Part shown: in pieces, positions 45,167 through 53,375 of the stretch
How the letters are laid out: every line of letters begins with the position of its first letter
Numbering within the stretch: the stretch's first letter is position 1
NCBI GenBank assembly: GCA_023407575.1
Contig: JAEYLX010000014.1
Coordinates: 83,424-147,423, forward strand
Source: Bacillota bacterium
GTDB taxonomy: Bacteria; Bacillota; Clostridia; Lachnospirales; Lachnospiraceae
Direction of reading: 5' to 3'
Length of the DNA stretch: 64,000 nucleotides
The notes under the pieces: model-generated
The model's input: only the letters and a program-made list of their open reading frames with translations
Told to the model about the DNA's origin: nothing
Databases searched by the model: none
Program-made: the position numbers and the translations under genes

Positions 45167-45997
45167 ATGAAAAAGAAAAGACGAATCAATAACATAATTG
45201 TTTACAGTTTATTAGGAATTCTTTTGCTTTTCTGGCTCTTTCCGATTCTTATGGCGCTTATGAATTCCTTTAAAACAAATGGTGAGCTATTAACCAATGT
45301 TATGTCATTTCCTAAATCCTTTCATTTTGATAACTATGCTAGAACGTTAGACAAGATGAATTATGTAAGAAGCTTCTTTAATACAATCATTTTAACAGGC
45401 CTGGGCGTTGGTATGATGATATTATTCTCAGCTATGGCAGGTTGGAGATTATGCAGAACGAAGACCAGACTATCCACATTCCTATTCGCCCTATTTGTAT
45501 TTTCAATGCTTATTCCATTTAGCTCTATTATGATTCCGTTATATAAGGTTATTCTAACCTTTCATATAAAGAATTCCTTAATTGGCTTATCCTTTGTGTA
45601 TGCTGGTTTTGGGGTAAGTATGGCGATTTTTCTCTATCATGGCTTTATTAAAGGTATTCCTTTTGAACTAGAGGAGGCAGCAGCTATTGATGGGTGTGGC
45701 AAGTTACGCACATTCTTTAAAATTATTCTGCCGATGTTAAAACCAGTTACAGTGGCGATAGGAATATCCAATGTGCTTTGGGTATGGAACGACTTCTTAC
45801 TTCCTCTCATTACATTGTCGGATAATAAGAAGTATAGCTTACTGCTTTCTACCAATATTTTATTCGGACAATACAGCAGTGACTGGTCTGCAATACTAAG
45901 TGCATTGATCTTATCAGCAATTCCAGTAATTATCTTCTATGCAATTTTCCAGAAGCAGATATTAAAAGGAATAGGGGATGGAGCAGTTAAGGGGTAA
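45167..45997 (+). CDS. Sugar ABC transporter permease (MalG/UgpE type)
   Basis: 276 residues, starting on the base after the previous stop. Six helices; EAA loop ELEEAAAIDGCGKLRTFFKI (about 165-184); C-terminal FQKQILKGIGDGAVKG as usual. Second permease of this CUT1 system. Confidence 0.92.
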   Translation: MKKKRRINNIIVYSLLGILLLFWLFPILMALMNSFKTNGELLTNVMSFPKSFHFDNYARTLDKMNYVRSFFNTIILTGLGVGMMILFSAMAGWRLCRTKTRLSTFLFALFVFSMLIPFSSIMIPLYKVILTFHIKNSLIGLSFVYAGFGVSMAIFLYHGFIKGIPFELEEAAAIDGCGKLRTFFKIILPMLKPVTVAIGISNVLWVWNDFLLPLITLSDNKKYSLLLSTNILFGQYSSDWSAILSALILSAIPVIIFYAIFQKQILKGIGDGAVKG

Positions 45998-46146
45998 GTG
46001 GGGCAAGCAATACATTAGTCATTTTATAATTAAGTCGAGCGTGTCAGCAATTTTGAATATTTTTATTTAGAATATTGGTTCCATAATCACGTATAAAAGT
46101 ATAATACTTACAATAATTCTATGTTATACTTAGGGAAAGACTTTAA

Positions 46147-46254
46147 GGGAGGAAAATCCTCCTGGTTCAAGTGGTGTAAAGTTTATAAGTTATACTAGGG
46201 AGGGAAATCCTCCTGGTTTAAGTGGTGTAAAGCTTATATGTTATTCTAGGAGGA
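46147..46254 (+). repeat. 51-bp tandem repeats with hairpins and anti-Shine-Dalgarno sequence
   Basis: Units begin at 46147 and 46198; a third partial unit begins at 46249, which is the ribosome binding site of the GH5 gene. Each unit has GGGAGG(A/G)AAATCCTCCTGG, a small hairpin whose TCCTCCT arm (46157-46163 and 46208-46214) is the exact complement of the GH5 ribosome binding site AGGAGGA (46248-46254). Confidence 0.75.
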
Positions 46255-46260
46255 TTTAGA

Positions 46261-47817
46261 ATGGATTATTTGAAAGCAGTTGGAAGTGATATTTACGCCG
46301 GAAGTGAACGAATTCTCCTTAGGGGATTTGGGCTTAATGGTTGGTTTTTACCGGAAGGTTACATGTGGAAGTTATTTCATAAATGTGACCGTCCACGTAA
46401 AATGGAGGTAATGATTGAAACTCTATGTGGAAAAGAATATGCGGACAAGTTTTGGACCACATTTTTGGATCACTACATAACAGAAAAGGATATCGATTTT
46501 ATTGCCAAAGAAGGTTATAATTCAGTAAGACTTCCAATTAATGCGAGGCATATATATGAGAGGGATAATCAGCAATTAAAGCTAAATTTAGATATGTTTC
46601 ATCGGATTGATAAATTAATTGAATGGTGCCGTAAGCATCAAATCTATGTAATTCTTGATATGCACGGAGCACCGGGAGGACAGACAGGGCAAAATATTGA
46701 TGACAGTGAGGCAGATCAACCGGCCTTATTTCTTGATAAACAGAACGAAGAGGACTTAATCTTTCTATGGAAGGAGCTTGCAAAGCGTTATAAAGATGAG
46801 GTTGTTGTAGCTGGTTATGATTTGTTAAACGAGCCATTGCCAGAATTTTTTAATCAATACAACGATCAGGTGTTGCCATTATACCGTAGATTAATTAAAG
46901 AAATTCGTGAGATTGATAAAAACCATATGATTATACTGGAAGGTGTTCATTGGGCTACAGATTTTACAATCTTCGATAACTTTACAAAGGAAGAGGCGGC
47001 GGATAATATCATGCTGCAATTTCACAAGTATTGGAGCAATCCAGATGTTGAAAGTATTAGCAAGTTTATAAAATATGCAAAGGATTTAGAGGTTCCCTTA
47101 TTCATGGGGGAAGGTGGAGAGAATAACTGTGATTGGTATACTACGGCATTTCCACTCTATGAGCATTTGAACATTAGTTGGTCCTTCTGGAGTTATAAAA
47201 AGATGGATTGTGATAATTCGCCAATTACCTTCGAGGTGCCAAGGGACTGGAATAAATTAATACAATGGATTGACGGGAACATCAATCTGCTTGGGAAGGA
47301 AGCAATAGCAATCTTTGACCAATTTCTTTATTGTATTAAAAACGGCAAAGTGAATGAGAAGGTTTTGCATTCTCTTACAAGAACAGTACCAGTAAGAATT
47401 CCTGGTGAAGCATATCAGGATTACTCCATTAAGTCCGAGAGAATACCGGGAGTCAATCTTAGAATGACGGATCCTGTGAGTCTTATTTTTGCGAATGGAA
47501 GTACAGGAGAGGTAGATTATAGACGGTTAGCCGGAGAACAACAGACAGAGAAGGATAAGGTGCTGGTACAATTATTTGCCGGAGATGGAGTTAATTATCT
47601 TCTCAATTCAAGTGGTTATAATATGAAAGTAATTATAGCTGCTGATGGAGAAGGTGAGATGAAAGTATCTCTGGATTCACAAGAAGTAAGTGTTACGGTT
47701 CAAGGTCAATATAATTATGAGGTAAATATGACGACAAAGCCGGATAAACCAAATTATTTGTGGATAACCTGTACGGCTGGAAGTGTCAAACTGGATAACT
47801 TATATTTGTTAAAGTGA
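46261..47817 (+). CDS. GH5 family glycosidase, cytoplasmic
   Basis: 518 residues without signal peptide. TIM barrel about 1-350 with RGFGLNGWF, GYNSVRLPIN, ILDMHGAPGGQTG, the acid/base Glu in YDLLNEPLP (near 191), HKYW, and the nucleophile Glu in FMGEGGENN (near 284). The C-terminal 140 residues (about 375-518) form a beta-sandwich-like domain of carbohydrate-binding type. Retaining hydrolase of beta-linked gluco- or manno-oligosaccharides that the transporter upstream brings in. The gene follows the permeases by 260 bp and has the repeat-coupled ribosome binding site. Confidence 0.9.
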   Translation: MDYLKAVGSDIYAGSERILLRGFGLNGWFLPEGYMWKLFHKCDRPRKMEVMIETLCGKEYADKFWTTFLDHYITEKDIDFIAKEGYNSVRLPINARHIYERDNQQLKLNLDMFHRIDKLIEWCRKHQIYVILDMHGAPGGQTGQNIDDSEADQPALFLDKQNEEDLIFLWKELAKRYKDEVVVAGYDLLNEPLPEFFNQYNDQVLPLYRRLIKEIREIDKNHMIILEGVHWATDFTIFDNFTKEEAADNIMLQFHKYWSNPDVESISKFIKYAKDLEVPLFMGEGGENNCDWYTTAFPLYEHLNISWSFWSYKKMDCDNSPITFEVPRDWNKLIQWIDGNINLLGKEAIAIFDQFLYCIKNGKVNEKVLHSLTRTVPVRIPGEAYQDYSIKSERIPGVNLRMTDPVSLIFANGSTGEVDYRRLAGEQQTEKDKVLVQLFAGDGVNYLLNSSGYNMKVIIAADGEGEMKVSLDSQEVSVTVQGQYNYEVNMTTKPDKPNYLWITCTAGSVKLDNLYLLK

Positions 47818-47927
47818 TTTAATGAACATAATAATATATATAACAAGATGAAACAAAGTCGTTTCACTTGTCAGAAATAATAATTGAGCATAGGCAATGG
47901 TTGACATGTGTAATCAATGAAAAAACA

Positions 47928-47969
47928 GGGCGTGTTACAAAACTATTTAATTAGTTTTGCAACACGCCC
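47928..47969. terminator. Perfect-ended hairpin: terminator or mini inverted-repeat element
   Basis: GGGCGTGTTaCAAAACTA / TAGTTTTGcAACACGCCC with a 6-nt loop, one mismatch. The right arm is identical to 18 bp at 52223-52240 beside an IS1182-type transposase remnant, and GGGCGTGTTGCAAAA-type ends are common in that IS family. It lies between the convergent GH5 and DJ-1/PfpI genes and could stop both. Confidence 0.7.
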
Positions 47970-48014
47970 AACTCTTATCAATATATTTAATAATTTTTAG
48001 CATTATACATTCTA

Positions 48015-48641
48015 TTATTGAATTGAATCCATCAACTCAAAGAAATACTTCGCCTCATGGGTTTTATAAAGGTTGTACCAGGAATTTAAGGTTTGGCATG
48101 AAAATATATCTAGAATTTTCAATATATGCACAGTAAATTCAAGGGGAGCTATACCGGAAGCAGTAATCAAGCCTCCATCAGTTACTGCACCTTCCTGTTT
48201 ATAGTACTTTTCTCCAACATAGCTTGGACAGACCATTTTGAGATACCCCAAGTCATTGCTGGTATGATTTCGTTGATTCAATAGTCCAGCCATTGCAAGT
48301 CCTATTGTAGCGCCACAAATTGCCCCTACAACAATACCTTTCTCTAAACACGCTTCAGCCATTCTTATAATTGGAGTATGAATTGCTTCTGTCCATGTAT
48401 TTCCACCAGGTAGAATCAAAGCAGCAGCCTCTTCAATACGAAACTCCTTAAGCTCAATCTCCGGCAATATTTTCAGACCGCCCATTGTAGTAATTGGTGC
48501 TTTATTAATTCCCACAGTTATCACCCTTAGTGGAGTCAATCCCTTTTTATAGTACCTTCCCGAATTAATTTCAGTACTTAAGTAACCTATTTCCCAGTCG
48601 GCCATTGTATCAAACACATAAAGATAGACTGTATTGCTCAT
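48015..48641 (-). CDS. DJ-1/PfpI family protein
   Basis: 208 residues from ATG 48641 (GGAGG ahead). Type-1 glutamine-amidotransferase-like fold: YLYVFDTMADWEIG at the start, the acidic residue in AALILPGGNTW, and the reactive cysteine elbow VVGAICGATIGLAMAGLL (near 105). Members include transcription-linked amidases and stress proteins; this one resembles the YdeA/AraC-linked subgroup. It follows the WYL regulator on the same strand by 98 bp, with a hairpin in between, so both are likely co-transcribed. Confidence 0.85.
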   Translation of the reverse strand: MSNTVYLYVFDTMADWEIGYLSTEINSGRYYKKGLTPLRVITVGINKAPITTMGGLKILPEIELKEFRIEEAAALILPGGNTWTEAIHTPIIRMAEACLEKGIVVGAICGATIGLAMAGLLNQRNHTSNDLGYLKMVCPSYVGEKYYKQEGAVTDGGLITASGIAPLEFTVHILKILDIFSCQTLNSWYNLYKTHEAKYFFELMDSIQ

Positions 48642-48716
48642 TTTATATTCCTCCACATTCGTTTTTCTGCTATTTAGCATCGGGTGGTTTCAATCTCCAC
48701 CTTGTTCAATTGTACA

Positions 48717-48751
48717 TTATCTTCACTGACAAATTCGGTCAGTGAAGATAA
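48717..48751 (-). terminator. Hairpin at the end of the WYL regulator gene
   Basis: Perfect stem TTATCTTCACTGAC / GTCAGTGAAGATAA with a 7-nt loop, covering the stop codon of the regulator. It lacks a T-run, so it may protect or attenuate rather than stop the transcript to the DJ-1 gene. Confidence 0.5.
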
Positions 48752-49701
48752 TGAGCCAACAAATCCTTAAGAACTGCTGCCATAGTAGCTTTAAAACTAT
48801 TTGGCTCTAGCACCCTTAGTGCTTTATTATAAGAAATTAGAATATGGGGAACATAGGTATGGATTGAGTTTTCATCCATTATAAAAATTGCCTTATTTTC
48901 AGTCCGCTCTGTCAGGTGAGGCCCCAAAAACCAATGTAAACATAGGTCGTTTAATGCTTCTGACTTACCCTCAATTATTAATGTACAAAGGTCTACTTTA
49001 ATTTCTCCATTTGATAATAAGCTTTTTGTAAAAAACTCACGTGCCGAAAAAGCTTTAGGGCGCTTAAACGTATTTTGGGTGCTGATAATATTAACTATTC
49101 GATCTACCCTAAAGCTACGGATTTCCTTCCTGAGATGGCAGAATGCGATAATATACCACTTATTGTTCCAATAAACAATGCCATAGGGGTCAACAACCCT
49201 ATACTTAGAATGCTCTTCATGACAGGTACAGTATTCAATATCTACAGAGGATTCATTCGCCACAGCTCCCTCTAGTTCCATTAATATTGGCTTGACAGAA
49301 GGATCACTAATACGGCTTACTACTTCAAATCCTGCTAAATGACGATTGAGTATTTTTTCTTGTTCTTGATTTGAAAACATCTTTAACTTTGATGTTGCAC
49401 TATTTAGTGCCTCACTAAAGGGATATCCTGCTTCCTTTGCAAAAACTGAGGCATGCAGAAGTGATTTTTGCTCTTCAATATCAAAAACCAGTGGTGCCCT
49501 TATAAAATTGTGAAGCAAACGATACCCTCCATTATGACCTGCTTCCGATATTATTGGCACCCCACTCATACATAACGCATCAATATAACGGTAAACGGAC
49601 CTTATGTTTATTTCTAATCTTTCAGATATTTGCTTTGCAGTTATTTTTTCACCTAAATTCAACATCCACAAAATTGCTAACATATTATCATTTTTAGGCA
49701 T
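48739..49701 (-). CDS. YafY-type regulator: DeoR-like HTH plus WYL domain
   Basis: 320 residues from ATG 49701 (GAGG ahead). HTH_11 at 1-55 (NMLAILWMLNLGEKITAKQI, INIRSVYRYIDALCMSGVPI) and a WYL domain at about 125-205 (YGIVYWNNKWYIIAFCHLRKEIRSFRVDRI, shown by its WYxIA and FRVDR ends). WYL domains bind nucleic-acid-like or small ligands. Probably controls the DJ-1/PfpI gene behind it. Confidence 0.88.
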   Translation of the reverse strand: MPKNDNMLAILWMLNLGEKITAKQISERLEINIRSVYRYIDALCMSGVPIISEAGHNGGYRLLHNFIRAPLVFDIEEQKSLLHASVFAKEAGYPFSEALNSATSKLKMFSNQEQEKILNRHLAGFEVVSRISDPSVKPILMELEGAVANESSVDIEYCTCHEEHSKYRVVDPYGIVYWNNKWYIIAFCHLRKEIRSFRVDRIVNIISTQNTFKRPKAFSAREFFTKSLLSNGEIKVDLCTLIIEGKSEALNDLCLHWFLGPHLTERTENKAIFIMDENSIHTYVPHILISYNKALRVLEPNSFKATMAAVLKDLLAHYLH

Positions 49702-49761
49702 AGTACAAACCTCATTTTTCCTATTTATATTTAAATATAATTTGCTAATAATGAAATACAA

Positions 49762-50476
49762 AGTACCTGGTACTTATATTACGATTTTAAAACTATTATT
49801 TTCTATTATTGTACTAAGAGCTTAAGATATCTTCGTAATGTAATCGATCTTGAATTAACTCTTATATAAATTATAACATTAATTAGTATTAATCAAAGAG
49901 TTAATACAAAAGGAAGGGGGTTGTGTTAAGACGATTTCATGTCACAAAGTCTGTATGTTATATTTTGTAATATCGCAAAAGTATTAATTTCTTTGCAAAA
50001 TAAGTGTAATGCTATTGGAATGGAAGTAAATCCTTTTATGAATTTTGTTAGCTGTTATTTATAATGGAAAAAGAAAGCCCATAGCTAAGAGTACAAGAGA
50101 AAAACATGTGAAGGTGTTATGATTTTTTAACAAAGAATATCTGAAATGTAGTTTACTAAAAATTGATTTTTCTTCCATTATGGATGTATTAAAAAAATAG
50201 TATTTATAATTTATAACTGAATACTCTCTAATCTAGTGAATATCCGTGTTTATATTACGAAAACTTATTGGGACATCTTACCAATTTTAACTAAATATGT
50301 ATTTTATTTTGTCGACATTAGTGGTAAAATATGGTTAATTGGACTTCGATCGATGAAAGAAAATTACTTAGGCAAGAGAGTTAGCTTCTGGTAATAGCAA
50401 TAATGAGTAATTCAGATAGGTTAAGATTATGGCTATAATGCGAAATACATAAGTATGTTAATAAGGAGAGATTTCT
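49762..50476. other. 715-bp gap without a confident gene
   Basis: AT-rich stretch before the HD gene. Short frames have no ribosome binding site. It should carry the promoters of the WYL gene (minus) and of the HD gene (plus); no operator or hairpin stands out. Confidence 0.4.
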
Positions 50477-51478
50477 ATGCTAGAAAAATTAAAACCACTT
50501 GTATCAGAGAGAGATTTTATATTCTTATCTCAAATTTATCAAAATGCAAAAACTATACATTTAGATAGGATTTTGTTTCCTTATACAGACCATGGAATTA
50601 AACACTCAGATAGAATACTTCAGGACTTAATGGAACTGTTTCCAGAGCTTTTTGAAGTTAATAATACGAAAAAACTTTCGCCAACAGAAGTCTTTTGTAT
50701 TGCTTCATCAATATATTTGCATGATGTTGGTATTCAATTATATAAAGACGATTCTCTTCGAAAATACTGTAATGAGAATAAAATTGATGTTGTAGAGTTA
50801 AGTGATAAAGATTTATTTGTCCGAAAACATCATCACGCTCTTTCTAAATATTGGATATTGGATTCTGTATCACGAAAACCTATGCACTCAATCTCATACG
50901 TGGGTGAAAAGGATTTGGCGCCATTTGTTGCTAATATTTGTGAAAGTCATGGCATTGATTTTGAGTTGTATGATACGTATACAGATAGTGAATCGTATAA
51001 CGGAGAGAGTTTGAGAATGGGTTTATTGTGTACACTTTTATCCTTAGGCGATGCTCTGGATTGTGACAGAAGAAGAATTACGTATGAAAAACTCAAAAAT
51101 GAAGATGTTCCACTAGATTCAAGAATTCATTGGATGAAACATTACTACGTCAATAGTGTTCTCGTTAAAAAAAACTATTTAAAATTGTTTTATCATTTCC
51201 CGAAATGCAGTAATTCAGCTGATGAGGCTGTATATAAATATTATTTTCAACGTCAAACCAGTTATTGGATTCAAAAATGTAAAGAAATACGCGGAAAATT
51301 TCTTCTGGATGCAAACATTAGTTATGATATTGTCCAGTCCGTAAAATTTGATAATTTCAAAGATATATTGACAGACGAGGAGTTTAAGTATGTTAAACTA
51401 TGTGCAATCAGAATTATTGAAAATGAAATATACGAGCTCAATCAATTGAAACAGCAATTAAAATCAGAATCAATATAA
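50477..51478 (+). CDS. Stand-alone HD-domain phosphohydrolase-like protein
   Basis: 333 residues, AAGGAGAG ahead. HD-domain motifs in order: TDHGIKHSDRIL (H-x3-H-x2-R, near 38), YLHDVGIQ (near 83), RKHHHALSKYWI (near 116), CESHGI (near 156) and LGDALDCDRRRI (near 192). The same order and wording appears in the first 370 residues of the HD-Hsp90-like protein at 29707-32412, so the two are paralogues and this one lacks the ATPase part. Residues 230-333 are helical and unassigned. AT-rich, alone, and next to IS remnants. Confidence 0.8.
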   Translation: MLEKLKPLVSERDFIFLSQIYQNAKTIHLDRILFPYTDHGIKHSDRILQDLMELFPELFEVNNTKKLSPTEVFCIASSIYLHDVGIQLYKDDSLRKYCNENKIDVVELSDKDLFVRKHHHALSKYWILDSVSRKPMHSISYVGEKDLAPFVANICESHGIDFELYDTYTDSESYNGESLRMGLLCTLLSLGDALDCDRRRITYEKLKNEDVPLDSRIHWMKHYYVNSVLVKKNYLKLFYHFPKCSNSADEAVYKYYFQRQTSYWIQKCKEIRGKFLLDANISYDIVQSVKFDNFKDILTDEEFKYVKLCAIRIIENEIYELNQLKQQLKSESI

Positions 51479-51595
51479 TAATATCACATATAAAAACTAA
51501 AACAGAGGATTACATTAATGAATATTTTCCAGCTGACTTGAAAAAGTAAATTCCGGTGAAAGTCTATATTGGGGGTGCGGACACTTTTTTTGGAC

Positions 51596-51710
51596 TTAAG
51601 CAACCAGTCCTAGACTCCGTCTGTAGTTTAGCGGACTCATTCCGCCGAGTGACATTTTAATACGCTTTTCATTGTACCAGTGTATGTATTGAGTAACTAA
51701 ATCAACATCC
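51596..51710 (-). mobile_element. IS3-family transposase remnant (OrfB C-terminus)
   Basis: On the minus strand about 37 codons end at TAA 51598-51596 and read VDLVTQYIHWYNEKRIKMSL followed by GGMSPLNYRRSLGL, the typical end of an IS150/IS3 integrase-type OrfB. The rest is missing; the sequence joins directly to an IS1182 fragment. Confidence 0.85.
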
Positions 51711-52073
51711 GGTTATTATACTGAACTTACGGTTTATGAATGTGAGGATTGTAGCGATTGTACTTATAGATCCAAGTGTACCAAAGCACAGGGAAACAGA
51801 CGGATGAAGTTGTCTAAAGTATTTGTAAAAGAACGGTTAAAGTCATATAACAACATCATGACAGATCAAGGAATTAAGTTGCGAGTAAATCAATCAATTC
51901 AGGTTGAAGGGGCCTTTGGAGTATTGAAAAAAGATCACAACTTTAATCGCTTTTTAACATGAGGGAAGAACAACGTAAAAACTGAATTTATGCTGCTGTG
52001 TTTGGGATATAATCTAAACAAACTACATGCGAAAATTCAAAATGAAAGACTCGGAAAGCACCTTCACCAGTGA
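51711..52073 (+). mobile_element. IS1182-family transposase remnant (C-terminal part)
   Basis: About 120 codons read ECEDCSDCTYRSKCTKA, then QSIQVEGAFGVLKKDHNFNR and KTEFMLLCLGYNLNKLHAKI, the end of an IS1182-type DDE transposase with its cysteine-rich block. An in-frame TGA at 51960 stands where CGA (Arg) is expected, and the N-terminal part is gone. TAGTTTTGCAACACGCCC at 52223-52240 is probably the right terminal repeat. Confidence 0.85.
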
Positions 52074-52253
52074 AAGAAAGGGCATAAATTCATAGAAAGT
52101 AGGACGCTTTATTAAAGTCACCCAAAAACTATAAAAACAACTACCTAATCAGGACATTCGACCAGATATGTGCTATTTTGTGTCCTATAAGAGAAAAAGC
52201 GTACAGCAAAACCAGTTATAAATAGTTTTGCAACACGCCCTTAATCTTTCTAC

Positions 52254-52277
52254 AGCGGATAACAGGAATCGAACCCA
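52254..52277 (-). other. tRNA-3'-end-like fragment
   Basis: On the minus strand, ATGGG-TTCGATT-CCTGT can form a T-arm (two wobble pairs), followed by a 7-nt acceptor-like TATCCGC. No 5' half is present. It may be a relic left by an integrating element, or chance. Confidence 0.25.
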
Positions 52278-52281
52278 TTAG

Positions 52282-53046
52282 TTACTCTGTTTTTAAGGCA
52301 CCCTCTAATACATCAGCAAACAATTGTACATGCGGTCCGAGGGAAGTTAACCAGTTTTGAGTGAAGTCATCATTTTTATAGTCCATTGGATTTTCTCTAA
52401 TCATAACAGCCTTCTTTAAAATTTCAGGCTCCGGTGAAAGGCCAGCATCAATCGCCCATTTACCTGCAGCTGTCTTAGATATAACATCGTCAGTAGCCAG
52501 GGTATATAAACAACGGGCAATATCCAGTAACCAACCAGCAGAATATAAATGGGTATCTGTTTGAACACCATATTTTCTTATTGTGTTGTAATAACCTTCA
52601 GTTGCATTATGTATTTCAGGCAGTGACGGATATGCCAACCTTTCTCTTTTATCAATACCATAAAGTAATCTTCCGTATTTCAGTAATTCTATTGTTGAAA
52701 AGACGTCAATCTGAAAAGAGTCAACATTTCTCTGTCCACTTGTTCCCCAATATACAACTGTCCCATTCGTATGATTGGCACAGACCTCCCAGGTAGTTAT
52801 AATTCCTTCAAAGGATCTAAAATATAGATTATCGGGATACTCGGTTAGTAATGTTTGTCGAAGGATAACTAGTTCATCTGCTTGAGTTTTTGTAAGGGGC
52901 TTCTCAGTTAGGCAGAGGATATCAATATCACTCCATCCAAATTTAAAATCATCCATGACAACCGACCCAAATAGATATATGGAGGGTGAATTATCAGATA
53001 AAATATTACTGAGCCTCTGGGTCATGATACGTATGCTGTTTTCCAT
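52282..53046 (-). CDS. Nucleotidyltransferase, aminoglycoside-adenylyltransferase-like
   Basis: 254 residues, GGGAGG ahead of ATG. N-terminal nucleotidyltransferase core with SIYLFGSVVMDDFKFGWSDI followed by DIL (GS-x(n)-DxD, about 22-44) holding the metal-binding aspartates. The helical C-terminal domain (about 150-254; YSAGWLLDIARCLYTLATDD) is like that of streptomycin/spectinomycin adenylyltransferases. Could inactivate an antibiotic by AMP transfer, but chromosomal members with other roles are common. It ends close to the IS remnants. Confidence 0.8.
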   Translation of the reverse strand: MENSIRIMTQRLSNILSDNSPSIYLFGSVVMDDFKFGWSDIDILCLTEKPLTKTQADELVILRQTLLTEYPDNLYFRSFEGIITTWEVCANHTNGTVVYWGTSGQRNVDSFQIDVFSTIELLKYGRLLYGIDKRERLAYPSLPEIHNATEGYYNTIRKYGVQTDTHLYSAGWLLDIARCLYTLATDDVISKTAAGKWAIDAGLSPEPEILKKAVMIRENPMDYKNDDFTQNWLTSLGPHVQLFADVLEGALKTE

Positions 53047-53225
53047 GCTAACCTCCCGAAAGAATAATACAGATAAACATATTGTACTATATTACTTGGA
53101 GTATACAATAGGAAGATATTAATTGTAGATTTGTATAGCTGCCTTCATAGCTAGAGATAGAATCAAAGATTACACCATTCTTCTTGTTGGAAATACCATG
53201 AAGTATAAACGCAGAAGTCATTACT

Positions 53226-53253
53226 GCATGCTAAAAAATTGTACAATTTTGCG
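53226..53253 (+). promoter_or_regulatory. Conserved site upstream of the YesN regulator gene, copy 1
   Basis: GCATGCTAAA followed by AAATTGTACAATTTTGCG. It contains GCATGC and a perfect 14-bp palindrome AAATTGTACAATTT. Copy 2 is at 54630-54655, upstream of the binding-protein gene. The 329-bp gap around it shows no gene. Confidence 0.6.
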
Positions 53254-53375
53254 AAAAAAATAAAAAGAATTATACACGAGAATATGGTTTAATAAATATG
53301 GGTAATTCTGTATTCACATAGGATTTGATGAGTTCATCAAATGCGATAACATATGGAATAAGTGGGGTGTTAATT

